From an uncultured Saprospiraceae bacterium (GTDB lineage: Bacteria > Bacteroidota > Bacteroidia > Chitinophagales > Saprospiraceae), in NCBI GenBank assembly GCA_937928405.1, contig CALFWZ010000113.1:1-64000 (forward strand): DNA of 64,000 nt, in the 5' to 3' direction. Position 1 is the first letter of the stretch, and every line of letters starts with the position of its first letter. The notes beneath the pieces are model-generated. The model was not told where the DNA came from. It ran no database searches and was given only the letters and a program-made list of their open reading frames with translations. The position numbers and the translations under genes were made by a program. Shown here piece by piece: positions 8,478-17,252 of this stretch.

Positions 8478-10283
8478 ATGAAAAAAATTGGACTATTCTT
8501 ATCTTTCTTTTGTTTTTTATTTGGAAACCTTTCTGGACAAGTTTGTAACGAGTGTATCGTCGATTTACCGACCTTACCTGAAGATACGCTGTTTCTAGGT
8601 GCCATGCCTGATGGTTTCGTTGGAACCAATTATGAAGCGGCACTAAACTTTAGAATGCCAAAAACAACCACGCCCGTTAATGCCATCGATCCAGGAACCC
8701 CCGCTGGATTAGATATTGAAGAAATAACCCTGCTTTCCATTAATAATCTGCCTACTGGCCTCATTTGGGAAACAGTAGAAACCGAATTTTTTCCGGATGA
8801 AAATACGGACGGATGTATTCAGTTTTGTGGTACCCCGTTGGTGGCAGGTACCTATGAGGTAGAAGTTGCGATTGCTGCCAAAATTTCTATTATTACCCAA
8901 ACGACCGCTTTTAGATTTGTGATGGTGATCAATCCGGCGAGTAGTAATACGGCGGGTTTTAGTTTGTCTAACAATGTCAGCTGTGGTCCTACGGAAGTAG
9001 AAATCATCAACAATATTCCTTCGAATGGCGAAGGAGGGATCAGCTATTTATGGGATTTTGGAAATGGAAATTCAACGCTTAACGAGCAACCCAATACACA
9101 GACTTATACCGAACCGGGCGTTTATCCAATTACTTATCAGGCGATTATTGACACCGTAGGGTATTTGCTGACCAGCATTGAAGTATTGGAATCTGGTTGT
9201 CGAGATATTCCTAGTATTCCAAGTTTTAGTACTGCTCCAGATATGAATATTAAGGTCTTGGATGCAGATGATAACATATTATTTTTGACACCTAATTATG
9301 ATAATACTTTTGCACCTATTCAGGCGAGTACCAACCTTCTATTGGGCGAAGGCAATTACCGGGTGGAAGTGATAGATGATGATGGAGGATTAAATTTTGA
9401 TGATGATGAATGTGGCGTGGTTTCTTTTAATCGTTTTACAACGGGTAATTTGGTAGTGGGTGATTTGACGGTACGGTTGACGATCGTGCATCCGGTCGAT
9501 ACGGTCATTTCCATGGATTCGGTCATTGTTTACGAAGTACCAGCTTCACCAGAAATTATTTCCTTGACTAGTTTGGAATTATGTGGTGGTCAGTCGGTCA
9601 TTTTAGAAACAAATTATGAAGAGCGGGTACAGTGGTTTCAGGACAGTATCTTGATTCCTGGTGCTACCGAATTTCAATTAGAAGTTAGTGAAGCGGGTGA
9701 ATATTATGTCCAGTATCAAAGCGAAGTGGGATGTCCTGCTGGTTCTGAGATATTGACCGTGACGTTGTTGACGCCTCCTGCTACTCCTGCTTATGTTAAT
9801 GAAGAAAATGTATTAACGCTTTTTAATCAAAATATCCTACCTGAAGATTATACCATTGTCTGGTTACTCAACGGAGAAGTTTTGGAAGGAGAACATGGTG
9901 TTTCCTTATGTATTTTTGAGTCGGGAGCGTATACCTTATCTCTTGTGGATGAGACGACTGGTTGTTCTAATAGTTTTACCCTTAATGTGCCTTTCGATCC
10001 AGCGGCACCCTGTCTTACGACGGACGTCTTCGAAGTTGAATTAGCAGCAGTTAAGATTTTCCCGAATCCTTTTAGTAATCAACTTACTATCCAACATGCT
10101 GATTTATCGGAAAAAATGACCGTCCGTATTTTTAATGGAATGGGACAGATAATGCTGAACCAAACGTGGTTGCCAGGAACGAATGAAATCAAACTATCCA
10201 CTGATAACTGGGTGAGTGGTGTTTATTTCGTAGAAATGACGACCTACACAGAGAAAACCGTTGAAAAATTGATCAAATTATAA
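8478..10283 (+). CDS. T9SS-exported PKD-domain protein
   Basis: A 601-residue secreted protein. Order: signal peptide (1-21, ending LSGQ), an N-terminal domain similar in layout to the upstream gene (about 22-155, with NLPTGLIWETV and CIQFCGTPLVAGTYEV), a PKD domain (about 158-235, YLWDFGNGNST motif), a middle region with Ig-like segments (about 240-500), and a type A sorting domain (about 525-601, FPNPFSNQLTIQ ... GVYFVEM). PKD and Ig-like domains usually serve adhesion or spacing at the cell surface; no catalytic motif is visible. It is separated from 7482 by a terminator, so it is probably transcribed on its own. Confidence 0.85.
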   Translation: MKKIGLFLSFFCFLFGNLSGQVCNECIVDLPTLPEDTLFLGAMPDGFVGTNYEAALNFRMPKTTTPVNAIDPGTPAGLDIEEITLLSINNLPTGLIWETVETEFFPDENTDGCIQFCGTPLVAGTYEVEVAIAAKISIITQTTAFRFVMVINPASSNTAGFSLSNNVSCGPTEVEIINNIPSNGEGGISYLWDFGNGNSTLNEQPNTQTYTEPGVYPITYQAIIDTVGYLLTSIEVLESGCRDIPSIPSFSTAPDMNIKVLDADDNILFLTPNYDNTFAPIQASTNLLLGEGNYRVEVIDDDGGLNFDDDECGVVSFNRFTTGNLVVGDLTVRLTIVHPVDTVISMDSVIVYEVPASPEIISLTSLELCGGQSVILETNYEERVQWFQDSILIPGATEFQLEVSEAGEYYVQYQSEVGCPAGSEILTVTLLTPPATPAYVNEENVLTLFNQNILPEDYTIVWLLNGEVLEGEHGVSLCIFESGAYTLSLVDETTGCSNSFTLNVPFDPAAPCLTTDVFEVELAAVKIFPNPFSNQLTIQHADLSEKMTVRIFNGMGQIMLNQTWLPGTNEIKLSTDNWVSGVYFVEMTTYTEKTVEKLIKL

Positions 10284-10333
10284 CAAAACGCCCCAAATGC
10301 TGTTGTTATTTAGGTATTAAACCTAAATAATAA

Positions 10334-11905
10334 ATGGAGCTAAAAGAGGAAGTAGATGTCACCTTGCGAACTCGGGTGCAAAAATTACTGGAAGGACTGT
10401 CCGAAGGTCTATACGAGCGTGAAAAACCAATGAATCTGGCTTTTTTGACGGCGGTGGCTGGCGAAAGTATTTTCTTGTTAGGACCTCCCGGTGTTGGAAA
10501 AAGTTTGATTGCTCGGAGATTGAAATTTGCTTTTCGAGACGGAATTTCATTTGAATATCTGATGAGCAAGTTCAGCACACCAGATGAAATATTTGGACCT
10601 ATTTCTATCAAAAAACTAAAAGAAGAAGATCAGTACGAACGACTTACCGAGCGATATTTACCAGGAGCCAATATTGTTTTTTTGGATGAAATTTGGAAAG
10701 CGGGTCCCGCCATTCAAAATGCCTTACTAACTATTCTTAATGAAAAAATATATCGGAATGGCGCCGAAGATATTAATGTAAATATTCGCGGAATCATCAC
10801 CGCTTCTAACGAACTACCACCTCGTAATCAATCCCTCGAACCTATCTGGGATCGTTTTTTACTTCGTCTAGAAATTGGTAATATTAAAAAGCGCAATCAA
10901 TTCGTGCAGATGATTGTAGATACCCGAGACGTTTATAAAGATGAAATTTCTGAAGAACTAAAATTGACTAACGAAGAATTGGATCAATGGTCTCTGCTGA
11001 TTGATCAGGTGGAAGTTCCTGCAGAAGTTTTGAATACCGTACAATTGATTACCGCAAAGATTGACGAATATAATAGTCATCCCAATCATGCGGATAATCC
11101 CATCAAAATTTATGATCGTCGTTGGAAAAAAATCATTCGGTTGTTGCGAACTTCAGCGTTCCTCAATGGCCGTAAGCAAGTAGATTTGATGGATTGTTTT
11201 TTGATGGAACATTGTCTGTGGAATTTTCCTACGCACCGAGAAGTGATCCGAGAGATGCTGATTGACGCTATTCGCAAACATGGTTATACGATGGTCGTCA
11301 ATCTACAAAATCTAAAAAAAGAAGTGACTGATTTTGAAGCGGATGTTAAACAAGAAACGCAAGTACCGTATATCTCCACGACTGATCAACTGATGCCGAT
11401 CAACGAAAATTATTATAAAATTGATAAAAAGGTTAATCAGTTTAAGGGGAATATGATGACCATCGAGCAGTTCCGGAAATTATCGCTGGAAGAATATCAG
11501 GTGACCAATTATTACGACGAAGCAGAAAATCTGATTAACCGAATTAAAACCAAACGCGGACTCTCTGAAAATACCATTGACGTTTCTTATAATGATACGA
11601 TTTATACTTTCCCTTTGGTTACCCAACAAAAAGAAATCACCGAAATTATTTTTAAGCAGCCGCATCAAGTGATTACAAAATTTTGGGACGAACGTCTGGA
11701 GCGATTGAATAAATACATCACAGCACAACAAGTAAAAATCAGTCAGAATGCACCAACCGAGATGAATCACTTGACGGGAAATCTATTCGTTGATAAAGAT
11801 CGAGCAGCAATTGTAAAGAGTAATTTGGAAGAAGTAAAGGCGGCTTTAGAAAACCTCTCCTTGCGATTGGAAAAATTAGCATTCTCTTATCAGAAAGAAA
11901 AGTAA
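10334..11905 (+). CDS. MoxR-family AAA+ ATPase, RavA-like
   Basis: A 523-residue AAA+ ATPase of the MoxR/RavA group, which acts as a chaperone-like partner of VWA proteins. The N-terminal module has Walker A GPPGVGKS (about 56-63), Walker B and sensor region in VFLDEIWKAGPAIQNALLTI (about 116-135), and an Asn sensor in ITASNELPPRN. The C-terminal half (from about 330) is mostly helical and charged, as in the RavA C-terminal regions. Its natural partner, a VWA protein of the ViaA type, lies at 12900, but a GxxExxY gene and a repeat cluster sit between them, where ravA-viaA pairs elsewhere are adjacent. Function of the pair in Bacteroidota is not settled; in E. coli it is linked to respiratory complex maturation. 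Confidence 0.88.
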   Translation: MELKEEVDVTLRTRVQKLLEGLSEGLYEREKPMNLAFLTAVAGESIFLLGPPGVGKSLIARRLKFAFRDGISFEYLMSKFSTPDEIFGPISIKKLKEEDQYERLTERYLPGANIVFLDEIWKAGPAIQNALLTILNEKIYRNGAEDINVNIRGIITASNELPPRNQSLEPIWDRFLLRLEIGNIKKRNQFVQMIVDTRDVYKDEISEELKLTNEELDQWSLLIDQVEVPAEVLNTVQLITAKIDEYNSHPNHADNPIKIYDRRWKKIIRLLRTSAFLNGRKQVDLMDCFLMEHCLWNFPTHREVIREMLIDAIRKHGYTMVVNLQNLKKEVTDFEADVKQETQVPYISTTDQLMPINENYYKIDKKVNQFKGNMMTIEQFRKLSLEEYQVTNYYDEAENLINRIKTKRGLSENTIDVSYNDTIYTFPLVTQQKEITEIIFKQPHQVITKFWDERLERLNKYITAQQVKISQNAPTEMNHLTGNLFVDKDRAAIVKSNLEEVKAALENLSLRLEKLAFSYQKEK

Positions 11906-11916
11906 GTACGATAAAG

Positions 11917-12073
11917 GCCACGAAGTCACAAAGGTGACAAAGGAAGAACTGAGTATATTTTTTAAGTAAAAAGCTTAGCGTCTTAGTGGCAATAAAAAGC
12001 CACGAAGTCACAAGGGGCACAAAGGAAGAAAAAAAGATATTTATCATTTAGCAAACTTAGTGCACTCAGTGGC
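11917..12073. repeat. alternating inverted repeats upstream of the GxxExxY gene
   Basis: Two A units (GCCACGAAGTCACAAAG type, at 11917-11949 and 11999-12030) alternate with two B units (CTTAGCGTCTTAGTGGC at 11974-11990 and a variant at 12056-12073). B is an imperfect reverse complement of A, so each A-B pair can form a stem of about 17 bp. A units continue into a conserved AAAGGAAGAA tail. The block begins 12 bases after the ravA-like stop codon. Confidence 0.85.
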
Positions 12074-12174
12074 AAAAAAAAGAAGGTATAGTTATATGAA
12101 AGTTACGAGGAGAAATTTAGTATGATACACGTAATTAAATTGCTATTTTTTACTATCTTTTCGATTAAAAAACT

Positions 12175-12567
12175 ATGACATACCTTCCATTATCTGAAAA
12201 AGAAGAAATGATTGGTAAGGCAGTTGTTCATGCTGCTTACCAGATTCATTCCGAATTAGGTCCTGGGTTACTAGAAAAAGTTTATGAAGCCTGTATGGCT
12301 CATCTACTGAGAAAGGCTGGTCACGAGGTTAAGCGACAGGAGTATTTACCCATTCATTTCGATGGGCTAATTTTTGATGAAGGCTTACGTTTAGACTTAT
12401 TAGTAGATGATTTGGTAATAGTGGAATTAAAAGCAGTATATGAATTAAATCCAGTTTGGGTGGCGCAAATTATCAGTCATCTAAAATTAACTGATCTAAG
12501 TCTAGGTTATTTAATCAACTTTAATGTACCACTTATAAAAAAGGGAATAAGACGATTCAGAAATTGA
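12175..12567 (+). CDS. GxxExxY family protein (PD-(D/E)XK nuclease-like)
   Basis: A 130-residue protein of the widely scattered GxxExxY family. The diagnostic motif is GPGLLEKVYEACM (about 38-50), followed by RQEYLPIHFDG and the DLLVDDLVIVELKA segment (about 85-98), in which D and ExK match the PD-(D/E)XK nuclease core. The end, LGYLINFNVPLIKKGIRRFRN, is also typical. Biochemical function is unknown; nuclease activity is inferred from the fold. The gene is framed on both sides by GCCACGAAG/CTTAGTGGC repeats and splits the RavA/ViaA-like pair, suggesting that gene and repeats arrived together. Length is normal for the family, so it looks intact. Confidence 0.9.
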   Translation: MTYLPLSEKEEMIGKAVVHAAYQIHSELGPGLLEKVYEACMAHLLRKAGHEVKRQEYLPIHFDGLIFDEGLRLDLLVDDLVIVELKAVYELNPVWVAQIISHLKLTDLSLGYLINFNVPLIKKGIRRFRN

Positions 12568-12597
12568 TTGTAAAAAAGAATAGAGTATTAGAAAAAC

Positions 12598-12859
12598 CTT
12601 AGAGTACTTAGCGCCTTAGTGGCAAAAAAAGATGTTATAGGTTTAAGAATGTCATGAGGATAAATTTAATTAGTATGTTCTTATAAAAAAGAAAGAAAAG
12701 GCCACGAAGTCACAAAGTTCACAAAGGAAGAAAAAAGAATAGAGTATTAGAAAAAAAACTTAGTGCTCTTAGCGCCTTAGTGGCAAGAAAAAGCCACGAA
12801 GTCACGAAGGAAGAAAAAATAATTAGAAAAAAGGTTAGTGTACTTAGTGCCTTAGTGGC
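12598..12859. repeat. alternating inverted repeats downstream of the GxxExxY gene
   Basis: Three B units (12598-12623, 12759-12784, 12834-12859; each ends in CTTAGTGCC- or CTTAGCGCCTTAGTGGC) alternate with two A units (12701-12732 and 12793-12815). The first two B units share the same lead-in (AAGAATAGAGTATTAG). Between the first B and the first A lies a stretch (about 12629-12676) that resembles the leader just upstream of the GxxExxY start (about 12085-12124). Confidence 0.85.
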
Positions 12860-12899
12860 AAATCATGCTTAAGATTTTTTAGTTGCAAAATTAAATTCA

Positions 12900-14525
12900 A
12901 TGCAAAAGGATACCGCTACTATATTAGAAGAAGAGTACGATCGATTTATCGAATTTGGCAATCTGTTAGATCGAAAAACGCGAAAGTATCTGGTAGCTTA
13001 TTTTAAACACAAACTCGATGGATACGCTTATGATAATCCTAAAATCAACGATCAATATTTTGACTATTTTATCTCCGCACTAGATGATGTTTTTGGGATA
13101 GATGATTTGCTGATCCTCTGCGAAAAAAATGAACTCATCACCAAACAAGTAGTACTAGATACGCTTTATTGGATTCGGAAAACATTTAAGAAAGTAGCGA
13201 CCAAACATCCTTACGAAAGTGAAGTGGAACGATTGTCTGGATGGTCGGTCACGCCCTTGAAAGTCTTTAGGATTAGACGGGCACATCTGATTGCCTTTAT
13301 TCGGGAAACGTATCCTCGGGAACAATTAGATATTGATTTTTACGATGCGCAGTTTAATCTTTATTTTAAAAAAGAAGCGGGAACACATACCTTGGAGGAA
13401 AAAGAAAAATTTGAACTAGTGGTTACGGATTTGCTTTCCCAATGGGACGCTTTATTGCAAGGGAAAATTCTAGTGTATCAATTAAAAAAATTACAAGAAG
13501 AGGGAGAACAATTTACAGAATTGATCGAAGCAAAGGTCAACGAATACAAGCAACTCCTCTCGATGGTAACGCCCTTTACCGATTATTTGGGTTGGGATTT
13601 GTCCCGAGATCTCTGGCAGGATACGAGTTTTGATGTTCTAAAAAAATACAATGAATTTTTAAAAGAAGAATCCTCGATTCAAGAACTCGCGGATATCCTT
13701 GGAAATATGCGGGCCGCTGAAATTGAAATCGAAGAAGAGACTTTCGAAAAAACTATTATCCGTCAAGAATGGAAGGTAGATGAGACGGCGAAGGCAGAAA
13801 TCGTAGGGATTCACGAAAGTCAGGATTTAAGTAATCTAGTAAGTTCGGAAGTAAGTTTGTTAAGTGATGGTGCAACAGAAGATTTGTTTTTAAAAAAATA
13901 TGCGGATAAAAACCTGTTGACCTTTCGGTACGAAGATCGAAAGTTGGTGACGAGTAATGATCAGGAAATGGAGGTTTTTCAAAAAGTACGACAGAAAGAA
14001 AAAGGCCCGTTCATCATTTGTGTAGATACGAGTGAGTCCATGAAAGGTCGCCCCGAACAATTGGCCAAAGCGATTTGTCTAGGCATTCTAAAAATGGCGA
14101 TCCGCGAAAATAGACGAGCTTATCTGATCAATTTTTCTGTCGGAATTCAGACCCTTGATTTGTACGATATTGCCAATTCTATTGATGCGATTGCTAAGTT
14201 TTTGCAAATGTCATTTTATGGTGGAACGGATGCTTCTCTTGCTTTATACGAAGCGCTACGTCAGCTCAAAAACGAAAATTACGAAGACGCAGATGTGTTG
14301 ATGATCTCAGACTTTGTAATGTATAAAATTGATGAGGACGTCTTAGCTGATATACGTTTTCACCAACAAAATAAAAATACGGAGTTCCACAGTCTTACCC
14401 TCAGCGACGAACCGAACAGTGATATTCTAGCGCGCTTTGACACCAATTGGATTTACGATCCAAAACAAAAGGGAATCGTTCGAGAGTTGACACGTGGTCT
14501 AGCAACGATCGGCCTAGATCGTTAA
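12900..14525 (+). CDS. VWA-domain protein, ViaA-like partner of the MoxR ATPase
   Basis: A 541-residue cytoplasmic protein. The N-terminal two thirds are helical and charged (1-360). The C-terminal von Willebrand A domain (about 370-541) carries a MIDAS: DTSESMKGRP (DxSxS) at about 377-386, a threonine in FYGGTDASLALYEAL, and the aspartate in MISDFVM. This is the layout of ViaA, the VWA protein encoded next to the RavA ATPase. It probably works with the ATPase at 10334 despite the 1-kb interruption. The stop codon overlaps the stop of the convergent gene at 14522 by four bases (shared TTAA). Confidence 0.87.
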   Translation: MQKDTATILEEEYDRFIEFGNLLDRKTRKYLVAYFKHKLDGYAYDNPKINDQYFDYFISALDDVFGIDDLLILCEKNELITKQVVLDTLYWIRKTFKKVATKHPYESEVERLSGWSVTPLKVFRIRRAHLIAFIRETYPREQLDIDFYDAQFNLYFKKEAGTHTLEEKEKFELVVTDLLSQWDALLQGKILVYQLKKLQEEGEQFTELIEAKVNEYKQLLSMVTPFTDYLGWDLSRDLWQDTSFDVLKKYNEFLKEESSIQELADILGNMRAAEIEIEEETFEKTIIRQEWKVDETAKAEIVGIHESQDLSNLVSSEVSLLSDGATEDLFLKKYADKNLLTFRYEDRKLVTSNDQEMEVFQKVRQKEKGPFIICVDTSESMKGRPEQLAKAICLGILKMAIRENRRAYLINFSVGIQTLDLYDIANSIDAIAKFLQMSFYGGTDASLALYEALRQLKNENYEDADVLMISDFVMYKIDEDVLADIRFHQQNKNTEFHSLTLSDEPNSDILARFDTNWIYDPKQKGIVRELTRGLATIGLDR

Positions 14526-14953
14526 TGCAACCAACCTTGTCGGATCATCTTTTTTGAGAAGAACAATAATAGTATGGCGATCAATAAGATCATGGCAGGC
14601 ATTACCATCGAAGGTGCTTCCGCTGTTTTCATAATTCCACTGATAAAGAATATATGAATTTGCTGAATAATTACGCCAATCAAACTTAATAAGAAAATAG
14701 GATGCGCCCATTTTTTGCGCAGTAATAAACCAATAGAACCGATGGTTCCCGCTATGACTGCAACCGCAAAAGCGATCGTCGCCCAGGTCGGAATATTTTC
14801 ATACATAACTTGATCTGCCGGAGGCATCGCCGATAAAGTTTCTTCGCTCATCGTTACCTGCATAAAAAAGGCAACCAGTCCCATAATATTCCAAAGTAAA
14901 GCCAAGCCAGCCACGATCCAGTACCAAATAGGTGTTTTTTCGTTATGTTCCAT
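14522..14953 (-). CDS. small integral membrane protein, unknown function
   Basis: A 143-residue protein with four predicted membrane helices (about 10-32, 55-78, 84-103, 115-135). The loop after helix 1 has the acidic and polar stretch MSEETLSAMPPADQVMYENIP. Related Bacteroidota proteins are often labelled 'sugar transporter' without evidence; I see no transport motif. It is on the same strand as and 42 bases downstream of the nucleoside transporter, so the two may be co-transcribed. Converges with the VWA gene with overlapping stop codons. Confidence 0.75.
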   Translation of the reverse strand: MEHNEKTPIWYWIVAGLALLWNIMGLVAFFMQVTMSEETLSAMPPADQVMYENIPTWATIAFAVAVIAGTIGSIGLLLRKKWAHPIFLLSLIGVIIQQIHIFFISGIMKTAEAPSMVMPAMILLIAILLLFFSKKMIRQGWLH

Positions 14954-14995
14954 TATTTTATTTTTTTATTAAACAAATAAACGATTCAACAAATC

Positions 14996-16369
14996 CTACA
15001 TTACAATTTTATCCAACACCATCCCAGCCACCGCAGCCGTCAGAAAACAAGCGATCGTTCCACCGATTAAAGCCTTTAATCCAAGTTCGGTAAGGGTAGG
15101 GCGCTGTTCGGGACTAATCGCACTAATTCCCCCGATCTGAATGCCAATAGAACTAAAATTGGAAAATCCACAAAGTGCGTAAGTAGCAATCACAATGGCT
15201 TTATCTGATAACTGAACTTTGGCATCTGCGATCATGATACTCAAATCAACATATCCAACTACTTCGTTGACGGCTGTTTTTTTACCCAATAAAGAACCAA
15301 CTAGAATTAAATCTTCGGTTGGTGTACCAAGTAACCAAGCAATCGGTGAAAAGATAATTCCTAGAATAGATTCCAGATTAAAAGTAGCAAAGCGGCCATC
15401 TGTAAAATTGTTGACGATACCGTTGAGGCCCGTAAAGCCACCGAACCATCCTAAAATGGCGTTGACCATAGCTACCAATGAAATAAATACGAGAAGCATC
15501 GCTCCAACGTTAACAGCCAGTTTAACGCCGTCAGAAGTTCCAATCGAAATAGCATCTAGCAAATTATTACCAAGTCTTTCTTTTGGGACGGTTACCGAGC
15601 GATCCACTTCTTCTGTTTCAGGATATAACATCTTGGCAGCTACAATAGCCGCAGGAGCGGAGATGATAGAAGCGGTCAAAAAATGCAAGGCGTATTGAGG
15701 TCCAAGTAAGGATACACAAAGCGCGAAAATACCCCCAGCAATCGTGGCCATTCCACCGGTCATCAGACACATGATTTCAGATTTTGTCATCTTGTCTAAA
15801 TAGGGTTTGATGACGAGCGGTGCTTCCGTTTGTCCGATAAAGACATTGGCTGCGGCAGCTAGACTTTCCGCACCAGATAATCGCATGACCTTGCTCATTC
15901 CTTTGGCAAAAACATAAATTATTTTCTGTAAAATCCCGAGATAATAAAGGATGGACGTAAATGCTGCAAAAAATACAATGGTGGGCAACACCTTAAAGGC
16001 GAACATATAACCAAGTTTGAAGAGTTGCATTTTTGTATCCGGAGCCACTGGTATTTTTGTTCCTGGAGGAGCTGCTCCGTTGACCTCGTTCACCAGCCAT
16101 ACACCAGATTCCGGCCAGGCACCAAATAAAAAGGCAGCACCTGCATCTGCAAAACCCAGCAAAGCCACAAACCCATCCGAAACCAATTTAAAACCATCAT
16201 AAATAAAGTCTACCTTAAGAATCAACAGTGCTAGTACTATTTGAAGGGCAATACCAGAAACTACGAGCTTCCAATCAATGGCTTTTCGGTTGGCGCTTAG
16301 CGCGTAGCAAATAGCCAGCATCGAAAGAATTCCTATCAGTCCGCGAACAATGTCTGTCAGTAAATCCAT
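14996..16369 (-). CDS. concentrative nucleoside transporter, NupC/CNT family
   Basis: Inner-membrane Na+- or H+-coupled nucleoside importer of 457 residues. It shows the CNT pattern: N-terminal hydrophobic helices, an inserted segment typical of the Bacteroidota subfamily (about 80-110), then Nucleos_tra2 Gate and C-terminal regions with VFIGQTEAPLVIKPYL (the conserved G-Q-[ST]-E-A-P substrate-binding motif) and GFSNFSSIGIQIGGI (binding motif in the second half). It is divergent from uridine kinase at 16635, so import and phosphorylation of uridine or cytidine are likely linked. Confidence 0.93.
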   Translation of the reverse strand: MDLLTDIVRGLIGILSMLAICYALSANRKAIDWKLVVSGIALQIVLALLILKVDFIYDGFKLVSDGFVALLGFADAGAAFLFGAWPESGVWLVNEVNGAAPPGTKIPVAPDTKMQLFKLGYMFAFKVLPTIVFFAAFTSILYYLGILQKIIYVFAKGMSKVMRLSGAESLAAAANVFIGQTEAPLVIKPYLDKMTKSEIMCLMTGGMATIAGGIFALCVSLLGPQYALHFLTASIISAPAAIVAAKMLYPETEEVDRSVTVPKERLGNNLLDAISIGTSDGVKLAVNVGAMLLVFISLVAMVNAILGWFGGFTGLNGIVNNFTDGRFATFNLESILGIIFSPIAWLLGTPTEDLILVGSLLGKKTAVNEVVGYVDLSIMIADAKVQLSDKAIVIATYALCGFSNFSSIGIQIGGISAISPEQRPTLTELGLKALIGGTIACFLTAAVAGMVLDKIVM

Positions 16370-16634
16370 AGTTATGTTTAGTTATAATTTTATTCTTTTA
16401 CTGCCTTACTTAGAAGGGTGAATACCCTCAGGAAGGCTTCATTTTCTTAGTTTAAAACTGTAAAGTAAGGAATGTCTTTGAATTAATAGTAAAACTAATG
16501 GCCAAATATTTTTAGCTTTGTAAATTTTAAAAGTGTTAAGAAGCACCTTAATTAGATTATCGATCGTTTATATTTTGATTCTCTTCGGAGAATCAATGAA
16601 TATCGGTCTTAAAGAATTGATACTCAAATACATA

Positions 16635-17252
16635 ATGAAAGAAAAACCTTACTTAATTGGAATTGCTGGTGGATCTGGTTCTGGTAAAACCACTTTAATT
16701 CGTGAACTGAAAAAAGAATTCTCTAAAAAAGAAATCTGTGTAATTTCTTTGGATGATTATTATTATCCCAAGAAAAAACAAAAGGTTGATCACAAAGGGA
16801 TTGTTAATTTTGATTTACCAACTGCCATTAATAAAAAAGATTTTTTGGCAGATTTGAAATTATTGATCAATGGGAAGCCTTGCCAACGAATAGAATATAC
16901 TTTTAATAATAAAAAAGCCAAACCTAAAAAAATTACGCTCCGTCCCACTAGGGTAATTATTGTGGAAGGACTTTTTATTTTTCATTATAAAAAAATTAAT
17001 GCACTACTTAATTTAAAAGTATTCGTGCACGCCAAGGAAAACATCAAACTGATTCGTCGAATTATTCGTGATAAGACCGAACGTAATTATCCTTTAGAAG
17101 ATGTACTGTATCGTTACGAACATCATGTTTTGCCTAGCTTTGAAAAATATATCGAACCGTACCGAGAGTCAGCAGATCTAGTTATCAATAATAATAAAAA
17201 TTATAACGAAGTATTTAAAATGTTACAAGTTTTTATCAAAAGTAAAATATGA
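16635..17252 (+). CDS. udk: uridine kinase
   Basis: A 205-residue P-loop kinase that phosphorylates uridine and cytidine to UMP and CMP (pyrimidine salvage). Walker A is GIAGGSGSGKTT near the N-terminus; further family signatures are ISLDDYYYP, FDLPTAI and VIIVEGLFIFHY, and the lid-type RRIIRDKTER. The reading frame is open upstream to 16533, but the ATG at 16635 (MKEKPYLIGIAGG) gives the family's normal length and N-terminus, so I chose it. The stop overlaps the start of the next gene by four bases (ATGA), and the nucleoside transporter lies divergently upstream. Confidence 0.9.
   Translation: MKEKPYLIGIAGGSGSGKTTLIRELKKEFSKKEICVISLDDYYYPKKKQKVDHKGIVNFDLPTAINKKDFLADLKLLINGKPCQRIEYTFNNKKAKPKKITLRPTRVIIVEGLFIFHYKKINALLNLKVFVHAKENIKLIRRIIRDKTERNYPLEDVLYRYEHHVLPSFEKYIEPYRESADLVINNNKNYNEVFKMLQVFIKSKI

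Noticed and set aside
11917-12859. CRISPR array or integron attC array around the GxxExxY gene
   Set aside because: Repeat units alternate in orientation, spacings are irregular and not unique-spacer-like, and no cas or integrase gene is seen. An attC-like reading lacks the R/L box structure.
14522-14953. sugar transporter
   Set aside because: A label often given to relatives of this four-helix protein, but 143 residues and no transport motif do not support it.
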